The position numbers and the translations under genes are program-made. From positions 997,599 to 1,061,598 of the forward strand of contig LVVQ01000001.1 of NCBI GenBank assembly GCA_006954405.1: 64,000 nt of DNA, in the 5' to 3' direction. The notes beneath the pieces are model-generated. The model saw only the letters and a list, made by a program, of their open reading frames with translations. It had not been told where the DNA came from and ran no database searches. This stretch comes from Candidatus Methanarcanum hacksteinii (lineage in GTDB: Archaea; Thermoplasmatota; Thermoplasmata; Methanomassiliicoccales; Methanomethylophilaceae). Positions 34,703-43,226 of the stretch are shown piece by piece (position 1 is the first letter of the stretch; every line of letters begins with the position of its first letter).

Positions 34703-34726
34703 AGAGGGGGCGTTCCCTCCCCCTCT
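34703..34726 (+). terminator. Terminator of amt-glnK
   Basis: Stem AGAGGGGG / CCCCCTCT with an 8-nt loop, followed immediately by TTTC, 15 nt after the glnK stop. Confidence 0.75.
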
Positions 34727-34935
34727 TTTCTACGAATTACATTCAGATTCTCATCCGATTTTATTCGATTGGGATCATTTGATATTATTTGTATCACAAT
34801 TTTGGATCATCCATGTGCTTGTTGGCCCCATGGATGATGGCCATGGTGGTCTTTGTTCTCCATAATTGATCAAAATGATTGCGTATAGATGCCTGCGTAC
34901 TTTTTTAAATAATACGTCATCTGAGAAATACCCAT
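34727..34935. other. Intergenic region with a short inverted repeat
   Basis: No gene seen. ATCATCCATG (34806-34815) and CATGGATGAT (34829-34838) form a 10-bp inverted repeat with a 13-nt loop of unknown role. AT-rich sequence follows up to the 41-bp element. Confidence 0.35.
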
Positions 34936-34976
34936 TTTATCTTCTACTTATCTTCTACCAACGAGTAGAAGATAAA
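34936..34976 (-). repeat. 41-bp inverted element, copy A
   Basis: Two direct copies of TTATCTTCTAC (34937-34947, 34948-34958), a 6-nt loop CAACGA, and one inverted copy GTAGAAGATAA (34965-34975). The identical architecture, in reverse orientation and with a different 6-nt loop, occurs at 59852-59892. No gene abuts this copy; the nearest is the regulator at 35066. Confidence 0.75.
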
Positions 34977-35000
34977 CGAGAAACTTGAAAAATGAAGATA

Positions 35001-35016
35001 TGAGGCCTACGCCTCA
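35001..35016 (-). terminator. Probable terminator of the wHTH regulator gene
   Basis: TGAGGC / GCCTCA with a 4-nt loop, about 50 nt after the stop at 35066 in the minus direction, followed by CATTTTTC. A separate T6 run lies nearer the stop (35036-35045). Confidence 0.45.
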
Positions 35017-35065
35017 CATCAAAATAATAAAGATAGAAAAAAGGATGAAAGCAAAAGGACAACCA

Positions 35066-35764
35066 TCAACTGATCTTGATGAGATTCTTCCTCTGCATGT
35101 AACTGCATCTCTCACAAGGTATCGTCAAAGTGCATTTATCGCCGGCTGCGATACCTTTCAACGCTTCGATCAGTCCCCTGTCCAATGGCCTCAGACCACT
35201 GCGCTTGTTGAGACTGAGCGTTTCCCTCTCGGAGATACTGAGCTCTGATGGAATTATTCCTTTATCGATGAGTGATTTTATGCAATGTTCCGCCTCATCC
35301 GTGGAGCATGAATCGCATCTGAGCCCAACTTCCGACAGAGGGCCGTACAATTCGGCTATCGGATCGACGACATATATCTTCCTGTCCTTCCCAAGGCAGA
35401 TGTAGATACCATGCGGATTCTCAGGGGCGATGTATTCCATCCTCGTTCCGCGGACCTTCTCCTCACCTACGACAGTCCAAAAATCCCTGAGATGATTCAT
35501 CAGCTGATAGACAAGTTGCTGATATTTTATGTCGAGAGAATCTGCGAGTTCCTGCTTGGTCATGGAGCGTCCGTTGTATGCTTCCTTGAAAAGTTTGGCC
35601 AAAATCCTTTGCCTCATCTCGTGCGTAGCTATGGCCGTGTACGTCTCTGGATCCATGTAGAGGATCTCCATCCTGCAGTTCTCACCTATGATTCTCCCAA
35701 TGCTTTCGTGACTTAAATATTTGAGTATAGGATTTTCCACATCAAAATACGATAAATCATACAT
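35066..35764 (-). CDS. Winged-helix regulator with Cys-rich C-terminal domain
   Basis: A 232-residue archaeal transcription-regulator-like protein. The HTH is near residues 45-100 (MRQRILAKLFKEAY, MTKQELADSLDIKYQQLVYQ, MNHLRDFW), followed by a GIYICLGKDRKIYVVDPIAE strand segment. The C-terminal half carries CDSCSTDEAEHC and, near the end, CERCSYMQRKN, which together look like a zinc or metal site. Similar proteins are frequent in Methanomassiliicoccales genomes but I know of no defined target. Transcribed alone, divergently from proA; autoregulation or control of proAB is possible but not shown. Confidence 0.7.
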   Translation of the reverse strand: MYDLSYFDVENPILKYLSHESIGRIIGENCRMEILYMDPETYTAIATHEMRQRILAKLFKEAYNGRSMTKQELADSLDIKYQQLVYQLMNHLRDFWTVVGEEKVRGTRMEYIAPENPHGIYICLGKDRKIYVVDPIAELYGPLSEVGLRCDSCSTDEAEHCIKSLIDKGIIPSELSISERETLSLNKRSGLRPLDRGLIEALKGIAAGDKCTLTIPCERCSYMQRKNLIKIS

Positions 35765-35902
35765 CGATCATCCATCCTTGCAGTGATGAACGATCATAAG
35801 GTGGACAACGCACTTATCAGCAATCAGTTAAGAATAAGTATACTCTAAAGATACACAGTACGTGTTAAATTAGTACTATCGAATTGAGAAGGGAACGATA
35901 GA

Positions 35903-37216
35903 ATGAGCATCTCTAGTGACGTCATCAAGGCCAAAGAAGCGGCCACGACATTGGCCGCATTGAACACTGATGTGAAGAACAATGCATTGAGATCGATGGC
36001 TGATGCCCTTGACAAGAATCGTGATGCCATACTATCCTCCAATTCGATGGATGTCTCTGATGCAGAGACAATGGAATCCGATGGCAAACTTTCCAATGCC
36101 ATGGTAAAGAGATTGAAGATAGATGACGTGAAGATCTCCGGCATGATCGCAGGGATCGATGACGTCATTGGACTTCCAGATCCTGTTGGAAGAACGATCT
36201 CCACAAAGGAATTGGATGATGATCTGACGTTATATCAGATCTCATGCCCGATCGGTATGATCGGTACGATATTCGAATCACGCCCTGATGTCGTTCCGCA
36301 GATAATGTCATTATGCCTCAAATCAGGCAATGCCGTCATATTCAAAGGCGGTAGCGAGGCATCGAGAACGAATAAGACATTATTCGATATCCTAACGAAA
36401 GCAGCATACTCCGCAGGCATCCCCGAAGGAGTATTCGTATTGATGGAAAGAAGAGAGGATGTCAATGCGATCCTGAGCATGGACCAATATATCGACCTGC
36501 TCATCCCAAGAGGTTCCAATTCGTTCGTACAATATATCAGGGAGAATACGAAGATCCCTGTCCTAGGCCATGCATCAGGGATATGTCACATATTCATCGA
36601 TGAATCCGCCGATATCGACATGGCGGTGAAGGTTGCATTGGATTCCAAGATCCAATATCCTGCCGTATGCAATGCAGTAGAGACATTATTGGTGGACTCA
36701 AAGATAGCTCCGATCTTCCTCCCTTTGATGGATAAGGAATACCACAACAACAACATAGAGATCAGGACCGATAAGCGTGCTATCGGATACATGGAACACG
36801 CTAAGATTGCAGAAGAATCTGATTGGGATACGGAATACGGAGATCTCGTGATATCGATAGCTGTCGTGGATGACATGGATGAGGCGATAACTTTCATCAA
36901 CGAACATGGTTCACATCATACCGATGCCATCATCTCGAATGACAAAGACAGAATCTCAAGATTCATCAAATATGTGGATTCAGCTGACGTATTCGTTAAC
37001 GCATCGACAAGATTCGCGGACGGATACAGATTCGGCAAAGGTGCTGAAGTAGGTATAAGCACGAACAAGATACACTCCAGAGGGCCTGTCGGCATGGAGG
37101 GCTTGATGATATACAAATACGTCCTCATAGGGAACGGACAGGTAGTGAAGGATTACGTTGGAAAGGATGCGAGACCGTTCACACATAAGGACATCGACAA
37201 GGAGCTGAAGCTATGA
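35903..37216 (+). CDS. proA: Glutamate-5-semialdehyde dehydrogenase (gamma-glutamyl phosphate reductase)
   Basis: NADPH-dependent second step of proline synthesis. The 437-residue protein is an aldehyde-dehydrogenase-fold enzyme with the ProA signatures CPIGMIGTIFESRPDVVPQI, LKSGNAVIFKGGSEA, LLIPRGSNSFVQYI, and IQYPAVCNAVETLLVD containing the catalytic Cys. GVEIGISTNKIHSRGPVG-type ending is present as GAEVGISTNKIHSRGP. It overlaps proB by ATGA; the proA-proB order is the reverse of that in E. coli. Confidence 0.96.
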   Translation: MSISSDVIKAKEAATTLAALNTDVKNNALRSMADALDKNRDAILSSNSMDVSDAETMESDGKLSNAMVKRLKIDDVKISGMIAGIDDVIGLPDPVGRTISTKELDDDLTLYQISCPIGMIGTIFESRPDVVPQIMSLCLKSGNAVIFKGGSEASRTNKTLFDILTKAAYSAGIPEGVFVLMERREDVNAILSMDQYIDLLIPRGSNSFVQYIRENTKIPVLGHASGICHIFIDESADIDMAVKVALDSKIQYPAVCNAVETLLVDSKIAPIFLPLMDKEYHNNNIEIRTDKRAIGYMEHAKIAEESDWDTEYGDLVISIAVVDDMDEAITFINEHGSHHTDAIISNDKDRISRFIKYVDSADVFVNASTRFADGYRFGKGAEVGISTNKIHSRGPVGMEGLMIYKYVLIGNGQVVKDYVGKDARPFTHKDIDKELKL

Positions 37217-38331
37217 GTCGCAAGGATATCCTCAAGGATGTCGAAACCGTAGTGATAAAGGTAGGCACGTCATCGATCACCGGTGGCGGCAACAGCGTAT
37301 TCGAAGGATTCATGGATTCCGTTGCCGAACAGGTGAAGAAACTCAAAGATATGGGGAAAAGAGTGCTGATCGTCTCATCAGGTGCTATAGGCGTAGGACT
37401 TGCGGCGATGGAAGCAAAACCTAAACCCAAGGAGGTCCCCATAAGACAAGCTGCCGCATCTGTCGGTCAGGGCATATTGATGCAGAAATGGAACGAGAGT
37501 TTCCAAAAACAAGGATTGATCGTCTCACAGATCCTGCTCACCTATGATTTCTACTCTGACCGTGAGAAGTATCTCAACCTGAGGAATGCAATCCAAACAT
37601 TGTTGCAATATGATGTTGTACCGATCATCAACGAGAACGATGTCGTTTGCATCAGAGAGATAGATGCTGTATTCGGTGATAACGATACATTATCCGCATA
37701 TGTCTGCAGCAAGATGGATGCCGACCTCCTGATTATCCTCTCAGACGTGGATGGATTGTATGATAGGAATCCGAAGATACATCCTGATGCCAAGATAGTC
37801 CACACCGTCACCGACGTTTCATCAGTGGAACATATGGCTGGTGACCCTACCTCAAGGGTTGGTACCGGTGGCATGAGGACGAAACTGAAGGCTGCAGAGA
37901 TCTGCAGCGAAGCTGGATGCAACATGATAATCGCATCGAGTTCGGAACCTGATGCGATAGTGAAAGCTGTCTCTGGTGATGAGATAGGTACGATATTCCT
38001 CGCTGGTGAGAAGGAAAGGAAGAAATCACGTTGGATCAGAGAGGCTCATGCGAAAGGTGCACTCATCGTGGACAAAGGCGCAGCAGAGAAACTCATGAAA
38101 GGTAACGTAAGTCTCCTTGCCGTCGGTGTGAGGGACGTCATCGGCAGATTCGAAAGGGGGGATGTTGTGAATATCGAATATTCTGGTAAGGTCATCGCCA
38201 AAGGCATCCCTGATTACGATTCGGAAGAAGTGTTCAGGATACGCGGCATACACTCCGATAAGATCGAAGCTGTGTTGGGGCACAAATCATACGATGATGT
38301 CATCAGGAGCGAGAACATCGCTCTGATGTGA
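37213..38331 (+). CDS. proB: Glutamate 5-kinase with C-terminal PUA domain
   Basis: Phosphorylates glutamate to gamma-glutamyl phosphate, first step of proline synthesis, and hands the product to ProA encoded just upstream. The 372-residue length includes the amino-acid-kinase domain (VVIKVGTSSITGGG, VSSGAIGVGLAAM, PIINENDVVCIREIDAVFGDNDTLSA, LLIILSDVDGLYDRNP, GTGGMRTKLKAAEICSEAGC) and a PUA domain from about residue 270 (AKGALIVDKGAAEKL, RFERGDVVNIEYSGKVIAKG). GTGGM and DNDTLSA are substrate-binding. Translation coupled to proA by a 4-nt overlap. Confidence 0.96.
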   Translation: MSRKDILKDVETVVIKVGTSSITGGGNSVFEGFMDSVAEQVKKLKDMGKRVLIVSSGAIGVGLAAMEAKPKPKEVPIRQAAASVGQGILMQKWNESFQKQGLIVSQILLTYDFYSDREKYLNLRNAIQTLLQYDVVPIINENDVVCIREIDAVFGDNDTLSAYVCSKMDADLLIILSDVDGLYDRNPKIHPDAKIVHTVTDVSSVEHMAGDPTSRVGTGGMRTKLKAAEICSEAGCNMIIASSSEPDAIVKAVSGDEIGTIFLAGEKERKKSRWIREAHAKGALIVDKGAAEKLMKGNVSLLAVGVRDVIGRFERGDVVNIEYSGKVIAKGIPDYDSEEVFRIRGIHSDKIEAVLGHKSYDDVIRSENIALM

Positions 38332-39042
38332 TCATCCTCTGTAGAAGGGACATCTTCCTTTCACGCATTCATCATTCCTATCAGAATATTCACAGACGAT
38401 ATCGGATGATGTCTCGAGTACGATCCCTAACTTATCTTTGACATAATCGGTCGTCTCCCGTATGGCGATGAACGAGTTCCTCTTGCAACATCTAGGCCCG
38501 TCGATGGATGCTATCTTAGCGAGACACTTAGAGACGAGCATGTTCGTATCACTCCACGAACCTGAGCTATGAGGCGTAGTGCCAGTCACTATTGAATAGA
38601 ATATTCCGCATGATGCTGCGGCACCGCATGTGCCGCAAAGACCGCAAATACCGCCAGGGAACCATGATCCTCTCTTCTGCGCATCCCTCAATGCGGAATC
38701 GATATCGATCTCTCCGCCACAATTCCTATATGCAGCAATGAGTGCAGAAGCCACCATTATATGATGTTCCAGATCATGCATTCTGATGTTATTGTCCCTC
38801 ATCATCTCAGACAGGATGACGATAGGATCCTTGGATCTGCTTTCATTGCAATGGTCCATGATCATCCTGTTCGCAGCCTTCTTCCTGCATGCATCGCAGA
38901 CATGATGTCCGTTCTCACAGACCTCTCTGTCCATCGATTCCTTCCCGCATCTCACGCATACCATATTCTCCAACAACGAAAGAGTGACCTTCCCACCGCA
39001 TTCAGGACAATGCACATCGAGATCGTTCCTTATGGACTGCAT
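38332..39042 (-). CDS. DUF5714 cysteine-rich protein
   Basis: A 236-residue protein with an N-terminal zinc-binding part (CPECGGKV, CVRCGKE, CENGHHVCDACR) and a DUF5714 domain from about residue 80, marked by GGICGLCGTCGAAASCGIF, CCKRNSFIAIRE and a closing CVKGRCPFY. DUF5714 proteins occur in methanogens and anaerobic bacteria, sometimes fused to methyltransferases; the function is unknown, but the conserved Cys clusters suggest a metal or Fe-S site. Four nt downstream of an ArsR-type regulator that probably controls it. Confidence 0.8.
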   Translation of the reverse strand: MQSIRNDLDVHCPECGGKVTLSLLENMVCVRCGKESMDREVCENGHHVCDACRKKAANRMIMDHCNESRSKDPIVILSEMMRDNNIRMHDLEHHIMVASALIAAYRNCGGEIDIDSALRDAQKRGSWFPGGICGLCGTCGAAASCGIFYSIVTGTTPHSSGSWSDTNMLVSKCLAKIASIDGPRCCKRNSFIAIRETTDYVKDKLGIVLETSSDIVCEYSDRNDECVKGRCPFYRG

Positions 39043-39046
39043 GATA

Positions 39047-39340
39047 TCAACAACATTTTGGTGGCGAACATTTGTTCAACATGAGTTCGAAGAATCCTGT
39101 CAGGATCGCTACCTGTTTTGGATCGAGATTGTAATCCACCCTGTCCCCATCCTCGCATGCTATAAGCAATCCAGCATCCTCAAGGATAGCAGCTTGTTCT
39201 CTGATGATCTCCACATCAAGACCGATCATCTCGGATAGTTTTCTGTCATCTCTATCACAATCGGCCAAAATCTCGAAAATCCTCAAACGTCTCTCATCAG
39301 CAAGAGCCGAAATCATCTTCACTGTATCCTTCGAGGGCAT
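39047..39340 (-). CDS. ArsR-type winged-helix regulator with C-terminal Cys tail
   Basis: A 97-residue HTH protein: MISALADERRLRIFEILADC is the classic ArsR opening helix, followed by RKLSEMIGLDVEIIREQAAI (recognition helix) and the wing LIACEDGDRVDYNLD. The C-terminal NKCSPPKCC carries three cysteines that could sense metal, thiol or redox. I chose the ATG at 39340; the frame extends to 39448 and an ATG at 39370 is also possible, but the family starts near DTVKMISAL. It forms an operon with the DUF5714 gene. Confidence 0.75.
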   Translation of the reverse strand: MPSKDTVKMISALADERRLRIFEILADCDRDDRKLSEMIGLDVEIIREQAAILEDAGLLIACEDGDRVDYNLDPKQVAILTGFFELMLNKCSPPKCC

Positions 39341-39532
39341 ACGACTAGAATGATGAAGGAATATTTCCATTCTTTGAATCGATGCCCACATGAGCATGAA
39401 CCGCCTCTTTCTGAAAATAGTAGACATGATCATTACAAGCAGGAACATCTTCGGATAGATATGTCATCACATTTGTATGACGCCCTTGACAACAATAGAG
39501 TCTGAGGATGCGATCCATCCTTATCGATGTTA

Positions 39533-39572
39533 ATCGTTAATCGATTGTAATCGATTATAATCGATTAACGAT
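39533..39572. repeat. 40-bp palindrome with three AATCGATT boxes at 10-bp spacing
   Basis: 14-bp perfect arms ATCGTTAATCGATT (39533-39546) and AATCGATTAACGAT (39559-39572) flank a 12-nt centre containing TAATCGATTA. AATCGATT occurs at 39539, 39549 and 39559, so all three sites face the same side of the helix. Only one position pair (39547/39558) breaks the symmetry. It lies at the truncated 5' end of the COG2865-like gene and supplies the in-frame stop TAA at 39558. Confidence 0.75.
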
Positions 39573-40577
39573 ATCAACGAAGGATACAAAAAATCCATTA
39601 CGTTCAGTGTAAAAAGTATCGAGAACAGAAGCATATACGTATGTGATGGGACAGTACCCTCCCCATTGACCGAAGAGAGATTCCAACAAATGATTGCTAA
39701 TATCAGATCAGAGGCGTACGAGAACCATGTTTCCTTCGAACAGAATCTTACGTTCACATACCTCAGATCGAAGTTCGAGGAAAAATCAATATCACTGACA
39801 GAAGAGAACATGGAAATGCTGCATATCAGTGAAAAGGGCAAATACACCAAATTAGGGTTCATCCTATCAGATCAATATGATCAAACTCTGAAGATTGCAG
39901 TGTTCGATAACGAATATAAATCTTCATTCATAGACCGCGCAGAATTTGGAGGGTCGATACTGAAACAGATGGATGATACACTCTTATTCATTTCCAAATA
40001 CAATAGGAACTCTTCGATCATAACCGGGATGTATAGAGTCGACAAGAAGGACTACTCGGAAATAACTCTCAGAGAAGCTTTGGCGAATGCATTCGTGCAC
40101 CGCGATTATGCCATGGACGATTCGATATTGGTATCAATATACCCTACAAAGATAACTATAGTGTCCCCAGGTGGTCTCAAAAGGCCCTATTCATTGGAAG
40201 AACTGGAAAGTGGCGTATCATCGCTGAGGAACAAAAATCTCGCCGCTGTGATGTACAGACTCAAGATAATCGAAGCATACGGCACAGGGATACCGCGCAT
40301 ATTCGGAGCATACACAAACCTCCCTGTAAAACCGACGATCAGCACAGGCGGCTCATCATTCACTATAACACTGCCGGCCGAGAGAGATGAGGATACAACA
40401 CCGTTGATGAGATTCCTGAAGGATAGGACAGAATTCACGCGTGCGGAATTGGAGGAGAATCTTAACCTGAATAAATCCGAAGCCATTGCTAAGATCAATA
40501 TGTTGTTGGAAGATGGTTCGATAATAAAGATCGGAAACGGAAGATCGGTGAGATACAGGTTGAAGATATCTCTTTGA
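39561..40577 (+). pseudogene. N-terminally truncated COG2865-type ATP-binding regulator
   Basis: The intact part encodes the GHKL/HATPase_c_4 half of COG2865 (RecG-like putative regulator): ITLREALANAFVHRDYAM, ITIVSPGGLKRPY, LRNKNLAAVMYRLKIIEAYGTG and GSSFTITLP, followed by a winged-helix end FTRAELEENLNLNKSEAIAK. Family members begin with an AlbA_2 DNA-binding domain; here it is absent. Family-like sequence (SVKSIENRSIYVCDGTVPSP) continues in frame upstream of the best start (TTG at 39666) until the stop at 39558 inside the palindrome, with no good start codon. Either a decayed gene or a short variant started at TTG 39666 or ATG 39690. Confidence 0.6.
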
Positions 40578-40677
40578 ATCCATTATTGACATATTCGAAG
40601 ATGTTGACACGTAATTGAACGAAGTGATCGCATACGGATTGCAGTTCATCCCCTTGAAATCATTCAAAATCTGCGAG

Positions 40678-40753
40678 TGGTGGGCCCGTCCAGATTTGAA
40701 CTGGAGTTACTTACACCCCAAGCAAGAAGGATACCAAGCTACCCCACGGGCCC
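40678..40753 (-). tRNA. tRNA-Pro (anticodon GGG)
   Basis: Reading the minus strand from 40753: acceptor GGGCCCG pairs with CGGGCCC; D arm GGGT-AGCTTGGT-ATCC; anticodon stem CTTGC / GTAAG around the 7-nt loop TTGGGGT (anticodon GGG); variable TAACT; T arm CCAG-TTCAAAT-CTGG; discriminator A at 40681; encoded CCA at 40678-40680. The GTGGGGTAGC start is typical of archaeal tRNA-Pro. No intron. The T-loop matches the internal B-box pattern. Confidence 0.92.
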
Positions 40754-40973
40754 ACATATAAACAGTTTGTTGGACACACCTAATGCGCAGTGGTATTTGT
40801 ACTTTACACAAAGCGACTTCATAGAATTGCAACATCTGGACGATGAGAATCCATGCATCGAATCCATCAATACGACGATACAAACAGAAATAACATCGAT
40901 CGTTCATTCCTGTATGCTATTGAGTTCATATTTGACAGAGAACATGTCGAAGATACGAACAACGGAGAGAAAG

Positions 40974-41774
40974 ATGGAGCCGATGAGAATATCGATGGTC
41001 TGTATGAGGTCGATCGTAGGAGATATCGACAACAATTCCAAGAGAATGTTTGAACTGATCGATCAACTATCCTCTGAAGGTTCCGACCTCATCTGCTTTC
41101 CCGAACTCTCTCTGACAGGATATTCCTCACAATCGAGTACGAGATACGCCATGTCCTTGGATGATCCTGCGATAGAGAGGATCGTCAAGACCACTGAAGA
41201 CAAGGAAATCATCGTCTGTTTCGGTTTCGTTGAGAAAGGACCCTACATCACTCAGCTCATCGCAGAGAACGGAAAGATATGCGGAAAATATCGGAAGACA
41301 CATCTCGGTGAGAGGGAACAGGATGCGTTCCTTCCCGGCTCATCATTCCCTGTCATCAGAACATCCAAAGCTAACATCGGCATACAGATTTGCTGGGAAT
41401 CACATTTCCCACAGATTACCGCGAAATATGCTATCGAAGGTGCCGATCTCGTCCTAATGCCCCACGCATCAGGCCTCTCTGGAGAACGCAGAAGGAACAC
41501 ATGGAACAAGATCCTCCCTGCAAGGGCATACGACAACACATTGTTCGTAGCATCCTGTAATATGACAGGGGATAACGGCGAAGGCACCGTCTTCGGAGGA
41601 GGTTCATGTATCATCGATGAACGTGGCAACATACTTGCTGAGGATTATTCAGGCGAATGCGTAGTATCCGCCGATCTCGATCCGAAGAACATGGATCGCA
41701 TAAGATCATCAGGATACGAGACCATGCGCGACCTATGTTTCATCGATAAGGTTCGTTGGGAACTATTCAGATGA
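40974..41774 (+). CDS. Carbon-nitrogen hydrolase (nitrilase superfamily)
   Basis: A 266-residue amidase-type hydrolase. The Glu-Lys-Cys triad is present: FPELSLTGY (Glu), YRKTHLGERE (Lys) and GIQICWESHFP (Cys). A GSSFPVIRTSKANIG stretch and a final DLDPKNMDRIRSSG fit. Substrate unknown; members hydrolyse amides such as omega-amides, carbamoyl-polyamines or N-acyl compounds. The next gene pair makes 1,3-diaminopropane, so N-carbamoyl or amide derivatives of polyamines are plausible substrates (inference). GGAGAG precedes the ATG at 40974; ATG at 40983 is an alternative. The longer frame to 40677 covers the tRNA and is not the gene. Confidence 0.85.
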   Translation: MEPMRISMVCMRSIVGDIDNNSKRMFELIDQLSSEGSDLICFPELSLTGYSSQSSTRYAMSLDDPAIERIVKTTEDKEIIVCFGFVEKGPYITQLIAENGKICGKYRKTHLGEREQDAFLPGSSFPVIRTSKANIGIQICWESHFPQITAKYAIEGADLVLMPHASGLSGERRRNTWNKILPARAYDNTLFVASCNMTGDNGEGTVFGGGSCIIDERGNILAEDYSGECVVSADLDPKNMDRIRSSGYETMRDLCFIDKVRWELFR

Positions 41775-41777
41775 TCG

Positions 41778-43226
41778 TCAATGATCCTGAGAACCTATCT
41801 CTTTGATCCTGACGATGATGTCATCGATCTGCGATGGCTTTAGATTCGGATTCAAAAGCGTGAACTTCAGCATGACCCTTCCATCCTTGACAGTCTGACC
41901 GATGACGATACCTTCCTTGAGCAACTGACGTCTGATTCTCTTATTAACATCATCGCCCTTGTCGTATGCAAAGACTACGGAAGACATCTCCGGCTCCACA
42001 GGTGCTATGAAATCATCATCCTTCGATATCCTTCCATAGAAATAGGATGCATTCTCAACAGCGGTATCGATGATCCTTCCGAATCCATCCCTTCCGCGCG
42101 TCTTGAACGCCATGAATACCTTCAATGCATCGAAACGACGAGTGGTCTGCATCGATTTACCGACGAGATTGATGTATCCATCCTCCTCGTCCTCCTCGCG
42201 GTTCAGATAATCCGCATGCAACTCGAAACACTCCAACAATTCCGCATGTTTGACGATGATCGCTGAACAGGAGATCGGAAGAAGGAACATCTTGTGGAAA
42301 TCCACAGTAAGGGAATCGCAGAGTGATATGTCCGCTACCCTATCACGATACTTATCGCTCATGATCAATCCAGAGCCGTATGCGGCATCGGCGTGAAGAT
42401 GCATACCATATCTGTCGCAGAGTTCCCTCATGCCACGGGCATCATCTATCGAACCGAAATCGGTCGTACCGAACGTAGCTACGGCACAGAACGGATAGAG
42501 TCCATTGTCCGTATCCTCCTTCAGCATCCTTTCGAATTCCTTCAGATCGATCCTGCATTTGGAATCGACAGGTATCTTCCTGACGGCAGCATAGCCCATG
42601 CCGAGGATGTGGCTTGCCTTATCCATCGAGAAATGGGATATCTCCGATGTATACACACGAAGTTTGGAGTATTCTGGCGGAAGGCCGTTCATCTTCACAT
42701 CCCATCCGAATCTCTCCATGCAATACCGATCGCGGGCAGCTACGATGGCAGAGATGTTGGATTGAGAGCCGCCGGATGTGAAGCACCCATCGGATGTCTC
42801 CACAGGGAATCCGTACAGTTCAGCCAATCCGTGTATCATGCTCTCCTCGACCTCTGTGGCCGCAGGACCTTGATCCCAACTGTCCATGCTATCGTTGAAG
42901 CATGATATCACCAGTTCAGAACAGATCGTCTCGGTCAATACAGGCGAATGCAGATGCGGCATGTACTTCGTGGACCATGTGCGAAGAAGATGCGGCAGTA
43001 TCTTTTCTTTGGTCTCCTCGAGGACCTTGTCGAACCCCATACCGTGTTCCGGAAGGAATCCGAGGGAACAGATGCTCTCCCTAAGCTCATACGGATCGAT
43101 ACCGGAGAATGCACTGTCGTCAGAGAATGAATCGAATACCGCTTTCAGGGTATCATCGATCATCTCTGTGAATCTTTTACGGACGTTCACATCCTCGGAT
43201 AACAGAAGGGGATCATTTGCAGACAT
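41778..43226 (-). CDS. ddc: Group II PLP decarboxylase, probably L-2,4-diaminobutyrate decarboxylase
   Basis: A 482-residue fold-type I, group II decarboxylase. Visible: LHSPVLTETICSELVI, GCFTSGGSQSNISAIVAARD (cofactor phosphate), LHADAAYGSGLIMS, SLTVDFHKMFLLPISCSA with the Schiff-base Lys, and a C-terminal VMLKFTLLNP. It starts 14 nt inside the preceding aminotransferase gene, which resembles diaminobutyrate aminotransferase (Dat). The dat-ddc pair makes 1,3-diaminopropane from aspartate semialdehyde. Tyrosine or glutamate decarboxylase are alternatives if context is ignored. The ATG at 43226 is preferred to the frame start at 43271. Confidence 0.82.
   Translation of the reverse strand: MSANDPLLLSEDVNVRKRFTEMIDDTLKAVFDSFSDDSAFSGIDPYELRESICSLGFLPEHGMGFDKVLEETKEKILPHLLRTWSTKYMPHLHSPVLTETICSELVISCFNDSMDSWDQGPAATEVEESMIHGLAELYGFPVETSDGCFTSGGSQSNISAIVAARDRYCMERFGWDVKMNGLPPEYSKLRVYTSEISHFSMDKASHILGMGYAAVRKIPVDSKCRIDLKEFERMLKEDTDNGLYPFCAVATFGTTDFGSIDDARGMRELCDRYGMHLHADAAYGSGLIMSDKYRDRVADISLCDSLTVDFHKMFLLPISCSAIIVKHAELLECFELHADYLNREEDEEDGYINLVGKSMQTTRRFDALKVFMAFKTRGRDGFGRIIDTAVENASYFYGRISKDDDFIAPVEPEMSSVVFAYDKGDDVNKRIRRQLLKEGIVIGQTVKDGRVMLKFTLLNPNLKPSQIDDIIVRIKEIGSQDH

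Noticed and set aside
35903..38331. proAB as horizontally acquired because of its reversed order
   Set aside because: Composition and codon use look like the neighbours, and gene order alone is weak evidence.
40677..40973. Upstream extension of the nitrilase reading frame
   Set aside because: It runs through the tRNA-Pro gene on the other strand and has no family similarity; a ribosome site supports the ATG at 40974.
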